The notes below the pieces were generated by a model. It searched no databases. It saw only the letters and a program-made list of their open reading frames with translations, and was not told the DNA's origin. A program made the translations under genes and the position numbers. Below, in pieces: positions 1 to 10,234 of a DNA stretch of 12,500 nt (positions within the stretch are counted from its first letter, which is position 1; each line of letters starts with the position of its first letter). The stretch is from Halocaridina rubra (taxonomy: Eukaryota; Arthropoda; Malacostraca; Decapoda; Atyidae): contig JAXCGZ010005679.1 of NCBI GenBank assembly GCA_037179515.1, forward strand, positions 190,001 through 202,500, in the 5' to 3' direction.

Positions 1-2820
1 CTTACATCCTGCAAAGAAGTTTTCTTACGAAGCTTCAAACTATGACCTCTAGTTCTAGAGCCAGCCATATCAAAATATCGATCCCTATCCACTCTATCAT
101 AACCATGAAGGAATTTAAAGACTGTCACCGTATCCCCCCTCACTCTTCTAGCTTCGAGTAAATCTAATTCCCTCAGCCTCTCATCATAACTGAGATTGCG
201 TATTTCTGGCACCAGTTTCGTGGCATGTCTTTGAACTTTTTCAAGCTTAGCTATGTGCTTTTTCAAGTGCGGATTCCAAAAGGGGGCTGCATATTCGAGT
301 TTTGGCCTCACATAGGTTACATAAATATTTCTGAACATTTCCTTGTCCATGTGCCTGAAGGCTACCCTTACATTTAATAAGAATGCATATGCTGCCCTTA
401 CTATGCCATTTATATGTATTTCTGGAGACAAATCTGCCAGTATGTTTACTCCTAGATCTCTCTCATTTTCTCTCTCTTGAAGTTGTACTCCAGCCACCGA
501 GTAGTCAAGCTTGGGCCTTCTTGCACTTGTACCCATTCTCATTACCTTACATTTTGAAGTATTGAATTTCATTAGCCACTTTTCTGACCACTCATGCAGA
601 TTATTTAGATCCTCCTGAAGTTCTCTACCATTGTTCTCGTTTTTACTTTTTTCACAATCTTTGCATCATCTGCAAACATATTCATGAATGAATTTACAGA
701 CTCTGGTAGGTCATTTACATATACAAGGAACAAAAGTGGCCCTAAAACTGAACCCTGTGGAACTCCACTACTAACTCTTCTCCATTCAGACACTGAGTGT
801 CTTACTCTAACCCTCTGTTCCCTTCCTTCTAAATAAGTTTTTATCCATTCCAAAACATTTCCACCTATTCTAGCCATTGATTGCAGCTTCCTAATAAGTC
901 TCCCATGTGGAACAGTGTCAAACGCTTTCTGGAAGTCTAGGAATATGCAATCTGCCCAGCCCTCTCTCTCCTGTAAGATTTGGCTTACCTCATCATGAAA
1001 TTCTAATAAGTTTGTTACTGTTGATCTACCTTCTCTGAAGCCATGTTGCCTCACTGACAAAAAGTTGAAGGATTCCAAGTGAAGAGAGATATGTTTCCTT
1101 AGTAGTTTCTCCATAACTTTGCAAACTATGCTGGTCAAGGAAACTGGTCTATAGTTCAGAGCCGTATCCCTCCTTCCCTTTTTGAAGATAGGTATCACAT
1201 TTGCTTGTTTCCAGCATCTTGGAATCCCCCCCGACTCCAGTGACTCCTTAAATATGATACTTAGTGCCACTGATATTGTGTTTGCGCGTTTTTTAAGCAC
1301 ATGAGGGGATATGTCATCAGGACCTGTAGCTTTATGAACATCTAAATCCATCAGCGCTTTGCATACCTCTGTGGCTGTAAGGTTGATGTTCTCTAATACC
1401 GGCTCTTGAGCTTCTATCACTGCAATCTGAGGGGGTGGGGTATTTTCTACTGTAAATACTGACTGAAACTCCTTGTTCAATTCTTTGCAGATCTCTTCAT
1501 CCGTCTCAGTGATGCTTCCATCCGCTCTCTTTAGCCTTAAAACCTGTTCTTTTACCTTCAGTTTTCCTCTGATAAAGCTGTGGAAAAGCTTGGGATTTTC
1601 TTTAGCCTTCCTGGTGATGTCCCTCTCATAGTCTCTCTCTGCCTCTCTCCATTTACTTAGGTAGTCATTTCTTGCTCTTTTGTAGGTTTGCCAGGCATTT
1701 ATGTTTTTTCTCCTCCTATACCTTTTCCAGCATTTGTCTCTCCACTCCTTAGCTCTTTTACACCCATTATCGAACCATTTCTCTCTGGCATGAATTACAC
1801 CTACCTTGGTGACAGGTATGCAGCAATCTACTATCTTCCCATATTTCTCACAAAAGATGTCATACATTTCTTGTACAGATTTGTTGCAAAATAAGGTTCT
1901 CCAGTCAATAACTGCAAAAAGCTCATTCATTTTGATGTAATCTCCTTTCGGATAGTTCCTCCTCATGTCCTCAGTGCCTCTACTCTCAGGAAGAATATCT
2001 TCAATGATATACTCCATCAACAACACACAGTGGTCACTCTTTCCAATTGGTGGTTCATACTCAATTTTTTCAATATCCAACACATTATCTGTGAACACTA
2101 GATCAAGTAGTGATGGCTCATCCCCACCCCTGGCCCTTCTTGGTTCCATTACATGTTGGTGTAGGAAATTCCCTTGTACGCAATCTAGGAATCTTGCCCC
2201 GAATGAGTCCTCACCACTGTGTGGGTCAAGATTTATCCAATCTATCTCTTTATGATTAAAGTCTCCCATAATCAAAATCCTACATTTTTTTTCCCGTGCC
2301 ATGTTAACAACTGAGTTTATGACTTCAATAGTACCTATATGACTTTCCTCATAAACTTCAAGCTATTTTGGGTCCTTGGTGGGTTGTATACAACAGTTAT
2401 TATAATGCTCTCTGACCCAGTATTTATGCGAGCAACAAGAAATTCCTTGAACTCACTTTCTATAGCCAAGTTTATTTCTTCGACTTGAATCCTTTCACTT
2501 ATGAGCAGTGCTATCCCTCCACCAGTCCTCTCAGATCTTTCAACCCTTAGTATTCTGAAACCCTTAGGAAAAACTGTGACACTGTTTATGTCCTCACTCA
2601 ACTTAGTCTCTGTAATTGCTACTATATCTGCCTTACTGTTGTGAATCCTATCTTTTAATTCTACTGCCTTACCAGCTAATCCATCAGCATTTGTGTATAA
2701 CAATCTTAATGAGGCCCCAGGTACTGTATTAAAATTTGTGGCTCGTGGAATGGTCGTTGGGGTAAATTCTTTCTTCCTTTCATATCTAGACTCCGTAACT
2801 TTTTTTTCCTTTTGTCTTCC
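1..2820 (-). mobile_element. CR1/Jockey-like LINE copy A (3' end cut by window edge)
   Basis: This is a non-LTR retrotransposon reading right to left. It matches the plus-strand copy at 3784-6602 almost throughout, from a shared segment beginning CTGGGGCCTCATT (minus strand, ending near 2721) to the window edge. Position 1 falls inside the C-terminal coding part, roughly 150-200 nt short of the 3' end judged from the other copies. The endonuclease-RT order and the C-terminal domain (SVRVV-type segment in sister copies) fit the CR1/L2/Jockey group; the exact clade is not assigned. The 5' limit is uncertain: the coding frame is open to 2820, but sequence upstream of 2721 does not match copy B. 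No target-site duplication could be identified because one end lies outside the window. Confidence 0.88.
1..2820 (-). pseudogene. LINE ORF2: endonuclease-reverse transcriptase, nearly intact, two frameshifts
   Basis: This ORF2 would nick target DNA and copy the element RNA by target-primed reverse transcription. The N-terminal apurinic-type endonuclease shows YTNADGL near 2690, ITETKL, VVYNPP, then GDFNH near 2265 and a KSDHCVLL motif near 2035. The reverse transcriptase follows: LNYRPVSL, motif A LDFQKAFD (Asp codon about 935), motif B GVPQGSVLGP (about 737-766) and motif C FADD (about 665-676). The C-terminal part continues open to position 1, with KCKVM, YVRPKLEYAAPFW and a basic helix. 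Two breaks are visible against the sister copies. A 1-nt deletion near 2362 splits the endonuclease, and a 1-nt deletion near 642, just after FADD, leads to a stop near 605. A 6-nt in-frame deletion lies near 158. The frame has no ATG upstream of the endonuclease between 2820 and 2700, so the start is unresolved. Undamaged, it would be of normal size for a LINE ORF2. Confidence 0.87.
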
Positions 2821-3120
2821 CTAACTCTTATGACCTTTCTTCCTTCAAAAAAGCTAATCTCAAGACCATCTTCTTCCATAATTCCAGGTCTTCATTTCTA
2901 TGGCTATTCTTTTAGACAGTCCTCTCTTTATTGTTTCTAATTTTTTTTTTGCCTTGTTGAAGCTGCTGCTTTTTCTACTTTTCAGTGTCAGCCCTCCATT
3001 TGCCTATCCTCTTTAGTTGGTCATTTCGACTCGAAGTGAATAAGTCTCTGCAATCATTTCCCGCCTGTTGAGAGTCGAGGGAATGCGAAGGCAAATATTT
3101 AGCTCTTTGTCACCATATGT
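2821..3120. other. Unrecognised A-rich (minus strand) region upstream of LINE copy A
   Basis: About 300 bases lie between the open part of copy A ORF2 and the (CA)n array. On the minus strand the region is purine-rich, with an A-run of about ten at 2941-2950, and is broken into short lysine/arginine-rich frames (for example one containing FEGRKVIRVRED near 2820-2860). These could be remnants of an ORF1 C-terminus and ORF1-ORF2 linker of the element, but they do not match the ORF1 remnant of copy B by eye. No confident gene is visible. Confidence 0.4.
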
Positions 3121-3139
3121 ACACACACACACACACACA

Positions 3140-3199
<60 letters not shown>
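3121..3199. repeat. (CA)n microsatellite
   Basis: An uninterrupted AC dinucleotide run apart from a single T at 3141. It sits between the 5' side of minus-strand LINE copy A and the ORF1 remnant of plus-strand LINE copy B, so it marks the head-to-head junction. Reading frames through it (His-Thr or Cys-Val repeats) are artefacts. Confidence 0.97.
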
Positions 3200-3203
<4 letters not shown>

Positions 3204-3794
3204 TCCTTTGCTGATGCACTACAGGGGAATATGGCAGCAAAAGAGGCTGTAAAGGTGGTGGCACTGGAAAACATACAAACAGTTGACTATAAAGAGACAG
3301 TAATTGAAAAAATGAAAGACGTTCTGATGGAAAGGGCAAATCCACTGATTAAGCAGCTACCTGATAAAGAGAAGACAGTGGTAATCTCAGGCATAAGCGA
3401 ATCCCAGGAGCCAACATGGCAGGGGAGACTTGAAGAAAATAAAGCTAGGGTTGTAGACCTGATAAGAAAGCTTGGAGTAGTTTGTGGTCCAGAGGATATT
3501 GTAAACATTCACCAACTAGGCAAATACTCGAGGGAAGAAAAGCCGAGACCAACAAAAGTAACCTTTGAGAGAGGGGAAACATGTAGGGAAATATTGTTGA
3601 GAAAAAAAAGTCTAAAAGACCTTCAAGAATTCAAAGAAGTGTTCATTAGATGATACAGAACACAGGAAGAGATGGGAAAGATAAAAAACTTGTTGCAATA
3701 GGCAAGAAGGTTAAATGAGGAAAGAAATGAAGAAGAGAAGAAAAATGTTCATTTCAGAGTTCTCCCAGACAAAGGGGAGATGAAGAGAAGATAA
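3200..3794 (+). pseudogene. LINE ORF1 remnant (RNA-binding ORF1p-like)
   Basis: The frame is open from the (CA)n boundary to a TGA at 3651-3653, then continues in the same frame through a TAG near 3699 to a TAA at 3792-3794. It starts SFADALQGN and contains TVVISGISES, then HQLGKYSREEKPRPTKVTF, then EVFIR. After the TGA come YRTQEEMGKIKNLL, RRLNEERNEEEKKN and a basic end. The pattern of a VVISG-type strand, a RLGKY/RPxxVxF block and a charged C-terminal helix is that of the RRM-like ORF1 proteins of CR1/Jockey-group LINEs, which bind element RNA. The TGA and TAG look like CGA and CAG codons changed by C-to-T. The N-terminus is missing; a run of His-Thr codons read from the microsatellite takes its place. 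It meets ORF2 through a TAATGA junction. Confidence 0.72.
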
Positions 3795-6602
3795 TGACAG
3801 AAGATCAGGGGCTGGGGCCTCATTAAGATTGTTATACACAAATGCTGATGGACTAGCTGGTAAGGCAGTAGAATTAAAAGATAGGATTCACAACAGTAAG
3901 GCAGATATAGTAGCAATTACAGAGTCTAAGTTGAGTGAGGACATAAACAGTGTCACAGTTTTTCCTAAGGGCTTCAGAATATTAAGGGTTGAAAGATTTG
4001 AGAGGGCTGGTGGAGGGATAGCACTGCTCATAAGTGAAAGGATTCAAGATGAAGAAATAAACTTGGCTATAGAAAGTAAGTTCAAGGAATTTCTTGTTGC
4101 TCGCATAAATACTGGGTCAGAGAGCATTATAATAACTGTTGTATATAACCCACCAAGGAACCAGAATAGGCTAGAAGTTTATGAAGAAAGTCATATAGGT
4201 ACTATTGAAGTCATAAACTCAGTTGTTAACATGGCACGGCAGAGTAAATGTAGGATTTTGATTATGGGAGATTTTAATCATATAGAGATTGATTGGATAA
4301 ATCTTGACCCACACAGTGGTGAGGGCTCATTCGGGGCAAGATTCCTAGATTGCGTACAAGGGAATTTCTTACATGAACATGTAATGGAACCAACGAGGGC
4401 CAGGGGTGGGGATGAGCCATCACTACTTCATCTTGTATTCACAGATAATGTGTTGGATATTAAAAAAATTTAGTATGAACCACCAATTGGAAAGAGTGAC
4501 CACTGTGTGTTGTTGATGGAGTATATCATTAAAGATATTCTGCCTGAGAGTAGAGGCACTGAGGACATGAGGAGGAACTATCCGAAAGGAGATTACATCA
4601 AAATGAATGAGCTTTTTGCAGTTATTGACTGGAGAACCTTATTTTACAACAATTCTGTACAAGAAATGTATGACATCTTTTGTGAGAAATATGGAAAGAT
4701 AGTAGATTGCTGCATACCTGTCACCAAAGTAGGTGTAATTTATGCCAGAGAGAAATGGTTCAATAATGAGTGTTAAAGAGCTAAGGAGTGGAGAGACAAA
4801 TGCTGGGAAAGGTATAGGAGGAGAAAAATCATAAATGCCTGGCCAACCTACAAAAGAGCAAGAAATGACTATCTAAGTAAAGTAAGAGAGGCAGAGAGAG
4901 ACTATGAGAGGGACATCACCAGGAAGGCTAAAGAAAATCCCAAGTTTTTCCACAGCTTTATCAGAGCTAAAGAGAGCAGATGGAAGCATCACTGAGACGG
5001 ATGAAGAGATCTGCAAAGAATTGAACAAGGAGTTTCAGTCAGTATTTACATTAGAAAATACACCAACCCCTCAGATTGCAGTGATAGAAGCTCAAGGGCC
5101 GGTATTAGAGAACATCAACCTTACAGCCAGAGAGGTATGCAGAGCGCTGATGGAGTTAGATGTTCATAAAGCTACAGGTCCTGATGACATATCCCCTCAT
5201 GTACTTAAAAAATGCGCAAACTCAATATCAGTGGCACTAAGTATCATATTTAAAAAGTCACTGGAGTCAGGGGAGATTCCAAGATGCTGGAAACAAGCAA
5301 ACGTGATACCTATCTTCAAAAAGGGAAGGAGGGATACGGCTCTGAACTATAGACCAGTTTCCTTGATCAGCATAGTTTTCAAAATTATAGAGAATCTACC
5401 AAGGAAACATATCTCTCTTCACTTGGAATTCTTCAACTTTTTATCAGTGAGGCAACATGGCTTCAGAGAAGGTAGATCAACAGTAACAAACTTATTAGAA
5501 TTTTATGATGAGGTAAGCCGAATCTTACAGGAAAGAGAGGGCTGGGCAGATTGCAGAAAGCGTTTGACACTGTTCCACATGGGAGACTTATTAGGAAGCT
5601 GCAAGGAATGGCTAGAATAGGTGGAAATGTCTTGAAATGGATAAAAACTTACTTAGAAGGAAGGGAACAGAGGGTTAGAGTAAGACACTCAGTGTCTGAA
5701 TGGAGAAGAGTTAGTAGTAGAGTTCCACATGGTTCAGTTTTAGCGCCACTTTTGTTCCTTGTATATGTAAATGACCTACCAGAGTCTGTAAATTCATTCA
5801 TGAATATGTTTGCAGATGATGCAAAGATTGTGAAGAAAGTAGGAAACGAGAACAATGTTAGAAAATTTCAGGAAGATCTAAATAGTCTGCATGAGTGGTC
5901 AGAAAAGTGGCTAATGAAATTCAATACTTCAAAATGTAAGGTAATGAGAATGGGTACAAGTGCAAGAATGCCTAAGCATGACTCCTCGGTGGCTGGAGTA
6001 CAACTTCAAGAGACAGAAAATGAGAGAGATCTAGGAGTAAACATACTGGCAGATTTGTCTCCAGAAATACATATAAATGGCATAGTAAGGGCAGAATATG
6101 CCTTCTTATCAGTTGTAAGGGTAGCATTCAGGCACATGGACAAGGAAATGTTCAGATATATTTATGTAACCTATGTGAGGCCAAAACTTAAATATGCAGC
6201 CCCCTTTTGGAATCCGCACTTGAAAAAGCACATAGATAAGCCTGAAAAAGTTCAAAGACATGAAGCGAAACTGGTGCCAGAAATATGCAATCTCAGGTAT
6301 GATGAGAGGCTGAGGAATTAGACTTACCATCACTGGAAGCTAGAAGAGTGAGGGGGGATATGGTGACAGTCTTTAAATTCCTTCATGGTTATGATAGAGT
6401 GGATAGGGATCGATATTTTGATATGGCTGGCTCTAGAACTAGAGGTCATAGTTTGAAGCTTCGTAAGAAAACTTGTTTGCAGGATGTAAGGAAATACTTT
6501 TTCAGTGTAAGAGTAGTTGATGATTGGAATTCGCTAAGCGAGGAGGTAGTTAATGCTATATCAAGCCATAGTTTTAAGGACAGGTATGATAATTATCACT
6601 AA
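3784..6602 (+). pseudogene. LINE ORF2 remnant: endonuclease-RT with stops, deletions and lost RT motif A
   Basis: This is the same protein as copy A ORF2. The endonuclease motifs are YTNADGL (near 3835), ITESKL, VVYNPP and GDFNH (near 4270). The RT keeps LNYRPVSL, a degraded motif B (RVPHGSVLAP instead of GVPQGSVLGP) and FADD near 5810-5821. The damage, read against copy A, is as follows: a nonsense TAG at 4471-4473 (Glu codon), a nonsense TAA at 4774-4776 (Lys codon), a 32-nt deletion near 4966, a 16-nt deletion near 5555, and a 1-nt deletion near 6314. The 16-nt deletion removes the LDF part of motif A including its catalytic Asp. The C-terminal domain ends at the TAA 6600-6602. The frame is open from 3784 with no in-frame ATG before the endonuclease. 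It cannot encode an active enzyme. Confidence 0.9.
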
Positions 6603-6626
6603 GTATAAAATGGAACCGATGAGGAG

Positions 6627-6659
6627 ACGGGAAGATACGAGCTTTGGGCTCTTTCCCGT
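6627..6659 (+). other. LINE 3' UTR hairpin, copy B
   Basis: A two-step inverted repeat: outer arms ACGGGAA (6627-6633) and TTCCCGT (6653-6659), inner arms GAGC (6639-6642) and GCTC (6648-6651), loop TTTGG. It starts 25 nt after the ORF2 stop and is followed by the terminal ACAATTAGGTAATC. In CR1/L2-type elements a 3' hairpin plus short tail is the expected recognition site of the element's own RT; that role is inferred here. Confidence 0.6.
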
Positions 6660-6676
6660 AAACACAATTAGGTAAT

Positions 6677-6677
<1 letters not shown>

Positions 6678-6763
<86 letters not shown>
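6678..6763. repeat. (CA)n microsatellite joining LINE copy B to tandem unit 1
   Basis: About 43 CA repeats, starting directly after the LINE terminal GGTAATC (with one extra C) and ending where the 3' fragment of unit 1 begins at ACA/ATGG. The array is therefore both the tail of copy B and the head of unit 1. Confidence 0.97.
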
Positions 6764-6765
<2 letters not shown>

Positions 6766-7512
6766 GGTAGAGAACTTCAGGAGGATCTAAATAATCTGCA
6801 TGAGTGGTCAGAAAAGTGGCTAATGAAATTCAATACTTCAAAATGTAAGGTAATGAGAATGGGTACAAGTGCAAGAAGGCCCAAGCTTGACTACTCGGTG
6901 GCTGGAGTACAACTTCAAGAGACAGAAAATGAGAGAGATCTAGGAGTAAACATATTGGCAGATTTGTCTCCAGAAATACATATAAATGGCATAGTAAGGG
7001 CAGCATATGCATTCTTATCTAATGTAAGGGTAGCCTTCAGGCGCATGGACAAGGAAATGTTCAGAAATATTTATGTAACCTATGTGAGGCCAAAACTCGA
7101 ATATGCAGACCCCTTTTGGAATCCGCACTTGAAAAAGCACATAGCTAAGCTTGAAAAAGTTCAAAGACATGCCACGAAACTGGTGCCAGAAATATGCAAT
7201 CTCAGTTATGATGAGAGGCTGAGGGAATTAGACTTACCATCACTGGAAGCTAGAAGAGTGAGGGGGGATATGATGACAGTCTTTAAATTCCTTCATGGTT
7301 ATGATAGAGTGGATAGGGATCGATATTTTGATATGGCTGGCTCTAGAACTAGAGGTCATAGTTTGAAGCTTCGTAAGAAAACTTCTTCGCAGGATGTAAG
7401 GAAATACTTTTTCAGTGTAAGAGTAGTTGATAATTGGAATTGGCTAAGCGAGGAGGTAGTTAATGGTATCTCAATCCATAGTTTTAAGGACAGGTATGAT
7501 AAGTATCACTAA
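6763..7512 (+). pseudogene. RT C-terminal fragment, tandem unit 1
   Basis: An open fragment of about 249 codons with no initiation context. It contains LQEDLNNLHEWSEKWLMKFN, KCKVMRMG, the connector DLGVNILADLSPEIHINGI, YVRPKLEYADPFW, an Arg/Lys-rich stretch (KLEKVQRHATK), and the C-terminal FKFLHGYDRVDRDRYFDM and FFSVRVVDNWNWLSEEVV segments. These correspond to the RT thumb/connection and C-terminal domain after FADD. Endonuclease and catalytic RT motifs are absent, so the fragment is inert. The stop TAA is at 7510-7512. Confidence 0.85.
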
Positions 7513-7536
7513 GTATAAAATGGAACCGATGAGGAG

Positions 7537-7569
7537 ACGGGAAGATACGAGCTTTGGGCTCTTTCCCGT
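7537..7569 (+). other. LINE 3' UTR hairpin, unit 1
   Basis: The same ACGGGAA/TTCCCGT outer and GAGC/GCTC inner stem as in copy B, placed 25 nt after the stop codon and unchanged in sequence. Confidence 0.58.
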
Positions 7570-7585
7570 AAACACAATTAGGTAA

Positions 7586-8433
<848 letters not shown>

Positions 8434-8457
8434 GTATAAAATGGAACCGATGAGGAG

Positions 8458-8490
8458 ACGGGAAGATACGAGCTTTGGGCTCTTTCCCGT
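8458..8490 (+). other. LINE 3' UTR hairpin, unit 2
   Basis: An identical two-step stem, 25 nt after the stop codon, followed by the terminal ACAATTAGGTAATC and the (CA)n array. Confidence 0.58.
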
Positions 8491-8507
8491 AAACACAATT
8501 AGGTAAT

Positions 8508-8521
8508 CACACACACACACA

Positions 8522-8594
<73 letters not shown>
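8508..8594. repeat. (CA)n microsatellite between units 2 and 3
   Basis: A CA run with one phase break (CC at 8528-8529). That interruption is absent from the array between units 1 and 2, so it arose after, or was lost during, the duplication. Confidence 0.96.
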
Positions 8595-8596
<2 letters not shown>

Positions 8597-9343
8597 GGTA
8601 GAGAACTTCAGGAGGATCTAAATAATCTGCATGAGTGGTCAGAAAAGTGGCTAATGAAATTCAATACTTCAAAATGTAAGGTAATGAGAATGGGTACAAG
8701 TGCAAGAAGGCCCAAGCTTGAATACTCGGTGGCTGGAGTACAACTTCAAGAGACAGAAAATGAGAGAGATCTAGGAGTAAACATATTGGCAGATTTGTCT
8801 CCAGAAATACATATAAATGGCATAGTAAGGGCAGCATATGCATTCTTATCAAATGTAAGGGTAGCCTTCAGGCGCATGGACAAGGAAATGTTCAGAAATA
8901 TTTATGTAACCTATGTGAGGCCAAAACTCGAATATGCAGCCCCCTTTTGGAATCCGCACTTGAAAAAGCACATAGCTAAGCTTGAAAAAGTTCAAAGACA
9001 TGCCACGAAACTGGTGCCAGAAATATGCAATCTCAGTTATGATGAGAGGCTGAGGGAATTAGACTTACCATCACTGGAAGCTAGAAGAGTGAGGGGGGAT
9101 ATGATGACAGTCTTTAAATTCCTTCATGGTTATGATAGAGTGGATAGGGATCGATATTTTGATATGGCTGGCTCTAGAACTAGAGGTCATAGTTTGAAGC
9201 TTCGTAAGAAAACTTCTTCGCAGGATGTAAGGAAATACTTTTTCAGTGTAAGAGTAGTTGATAATTGGAATTGGCTAAGCGAGGAGGTAGTTAATGGTAT
9301 CTCAATCCATAGTTTTAAGGACAGGTATGATAAGTATCACTAA
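8594..9343 (+). pseudogene. RT C-terminal fragment, tandem unit 3
   Basis: The same fragment as units 1 and 2, but it reads PKLEYSV instead of PKLDYSV and YAAPFW instead of YADPFW. The latter agrees with copies A and B, so unit 3 keeps the ancestral Ala while units 1 and 2 share a derived Asp. The stop TAA is at 9341-9343. Confidence 0.85.
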
Positions 9344-9367
9344 GTATAAAATGGAACCGATGAGGAG

Positions 9368-9400
9368 ACGGGAAGATACGAGCTTTGGGCTCTTTCCCGT
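9368..9400 (+). other. LINE 3' UTR hairpin, unit 3
   Basis: The fourth unchanged copy of the two-step stem. Here the element ends without a CA expansion. Confidence 0.58.
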
Positions 9401-9404
9401 AAAC

Positions 9405-9432
9405 ACAATTAGGTAATCACAATTAGGTAATC
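9405..9432 (+). repeat. LINE terminal repeat, two copies of a 14-nt unit
   Basis: ACAATTAGGTAATC occurs twice in tandem (9405-9418 and 9419-9432) and is then followed by ACACAT. The other complete 3' ends here have one unit followed by (CA)n. Short tandem repeats at the 3' end, instead of poly(A), are characteristic of CR1/L2-type LINEs. Confidence 0.75.
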
Positions 9433-9549
9433 ACACATATTCATGATTATATATGTAAACCGTAAGAGCCTTTACTAGTTATTACAGCCCTCCTTAACGA
9501 ATGCTAAATCTACCTTTCTGTTACTGATATAAAGAGAAATATTACAATT
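9433..9549. other. Unique AT-rich sequence, no feature seen
   Basis: About 117 bases between the LINE terminus and the (TA)n array. No exon with splice sites or recognisable coding was found on either strand. Confidence 0.5.
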
Positions 9550-9770
<221 letters not shown>

Positions 9771-9790
9771 TTTGTATACATAGAACATAC

Positions 9791-9949
9791 CTGCCAGGAA
9801 TATATTTGAAAGAGAAGAAACTGATCCACCTTTAGGAATGGTACTTTAGTTAGAAAGCGCGTATTGTGAACCCCGAAAACAAATGAAAAATCCAAAACTT
9901 CTGCTCTCTCCATTATTACAGAAAAAGTTACGGATGCAAAATCGATCTC
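9791..9949 (-). CDS. Ionotropic receptor (iGluR/IR family) internal exon, end of S1 ligand-binding lobe
   Basis: A 159-nt, 53-codon exon, phase 0 at both ends. The acceptor is a pyrimidine-rich TTTCTTCACGCAG ending at 9950; the donor is CAG/GTATGT with GT at 9790-9789. The peptide begins [20 protein letters not shown], then FSFVFG, and ends [14 protein letters not shown]. This follows the S1 pattern of glutamate-receptor-like proteins: E-x-D-x-A, a T-x-T-x-x-R-like segment, E-V-x-D-F-S, a strand leading to a V-P block, then a W-Q before the first membrane segment. The Arg that contacts the ligand carboxylate in classical iGluRs appears retained (R15 of the exon), whereas the preceding Pro/Thr positions are substituted, as is common in divergent chemosensory IRs. 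It joins in frame to the exon at 12013-12198. The next exon (first transmembrane segment) is not visible to the left. A classical iGluR or another periplasmic-binding-type receptor is possible but less likely. Confidence 0.75.
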
Positions 9950-10060
9950 CTGCGTGAAGAAATGTCAATTGGTAAATTGTGGGTCTCTGAAGATGCGTGA
10001 TACATAAATGCAAGAGCAGAGACACCAATGTTTTCACCTCTTCATTTTTAGCCCTTTTGA

Positions 10061-10066
10061 TATATA

Positions 10067-10159
<93 letters not shown>

Positions 10160-10234
10160 TATATATTATATGTATATGTATATATTATATATGAAATATG
10201 GATATATATACATATATTTGTATGTATGTATGTT
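10061..10234. repeat. (TA)n microsatellite with degenerate TA/TATG flank
   Basis: A near-pure TA run from about 10061 to 10157, then imperfect TA/TG sequence and (TATG)n to about 10234. It lies about 110 bases upstream (in gene direction) of the acceptor of the receptor exon 9791-9949, inside the intron. Confidence 0.95.

Larger units (their letters stand above)
3200..6677 (+). mobile_element. CR1/Jockey-like LINE copy B (5'-truncated, heavily mutated)
   Basis: A plus-strand copy of the same family as copy A, with an ORF1 remnant (3200-3794), an ORF2 remnant (3784-6602), a 3' UTR of about 75 bp holding a hairpin, and the terminal sequence ACAATTAGGTAATC running directly into a (CA)n array at 6678. 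The 5' end is abrupt at the (CA)n array 3121-3199, inside ORF1, so the copy is 5'-truncated or was cut by rearrangement. It carries many more substitutions and deletions than copy A or the tandem 3' fragments to its right, so it is probably an older or differently derived insertion. Confidence 0.88.

Noticed and set aside
383..565. Plus-strand frame of about 60 codons, repeated antisense at 6830-7012, 7751-7942 and 8661-8852
   Set aside because: It is the antisense shadow of the conserved RT C-terminal region and recurs only because the LINE is repeated.
1688..2255. Plus-strand frames opposite LINE copy A
   Set aside because: The minus strand carries an unambiguous endonuclease-RT frame over the same bases.
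3013..3345. Open frames rich in Cys-Val, His-Thr or Tyr-Ile (also at 6561-6764, 7471-7683, 8392-8595, 9549-9788 and 9997-10194)
   Set aside because: They are translations of (CA)n or (TA)n microsatellites with short flanks and are not credible proteins.
1..6602. Twin-priming inversion as the origin of the head-to-head LINE pair
   Set aside because: Both arms contain the same ORF2 region and have diverged, whereas twin priming splits one copy into non-overlapping inverted parts.
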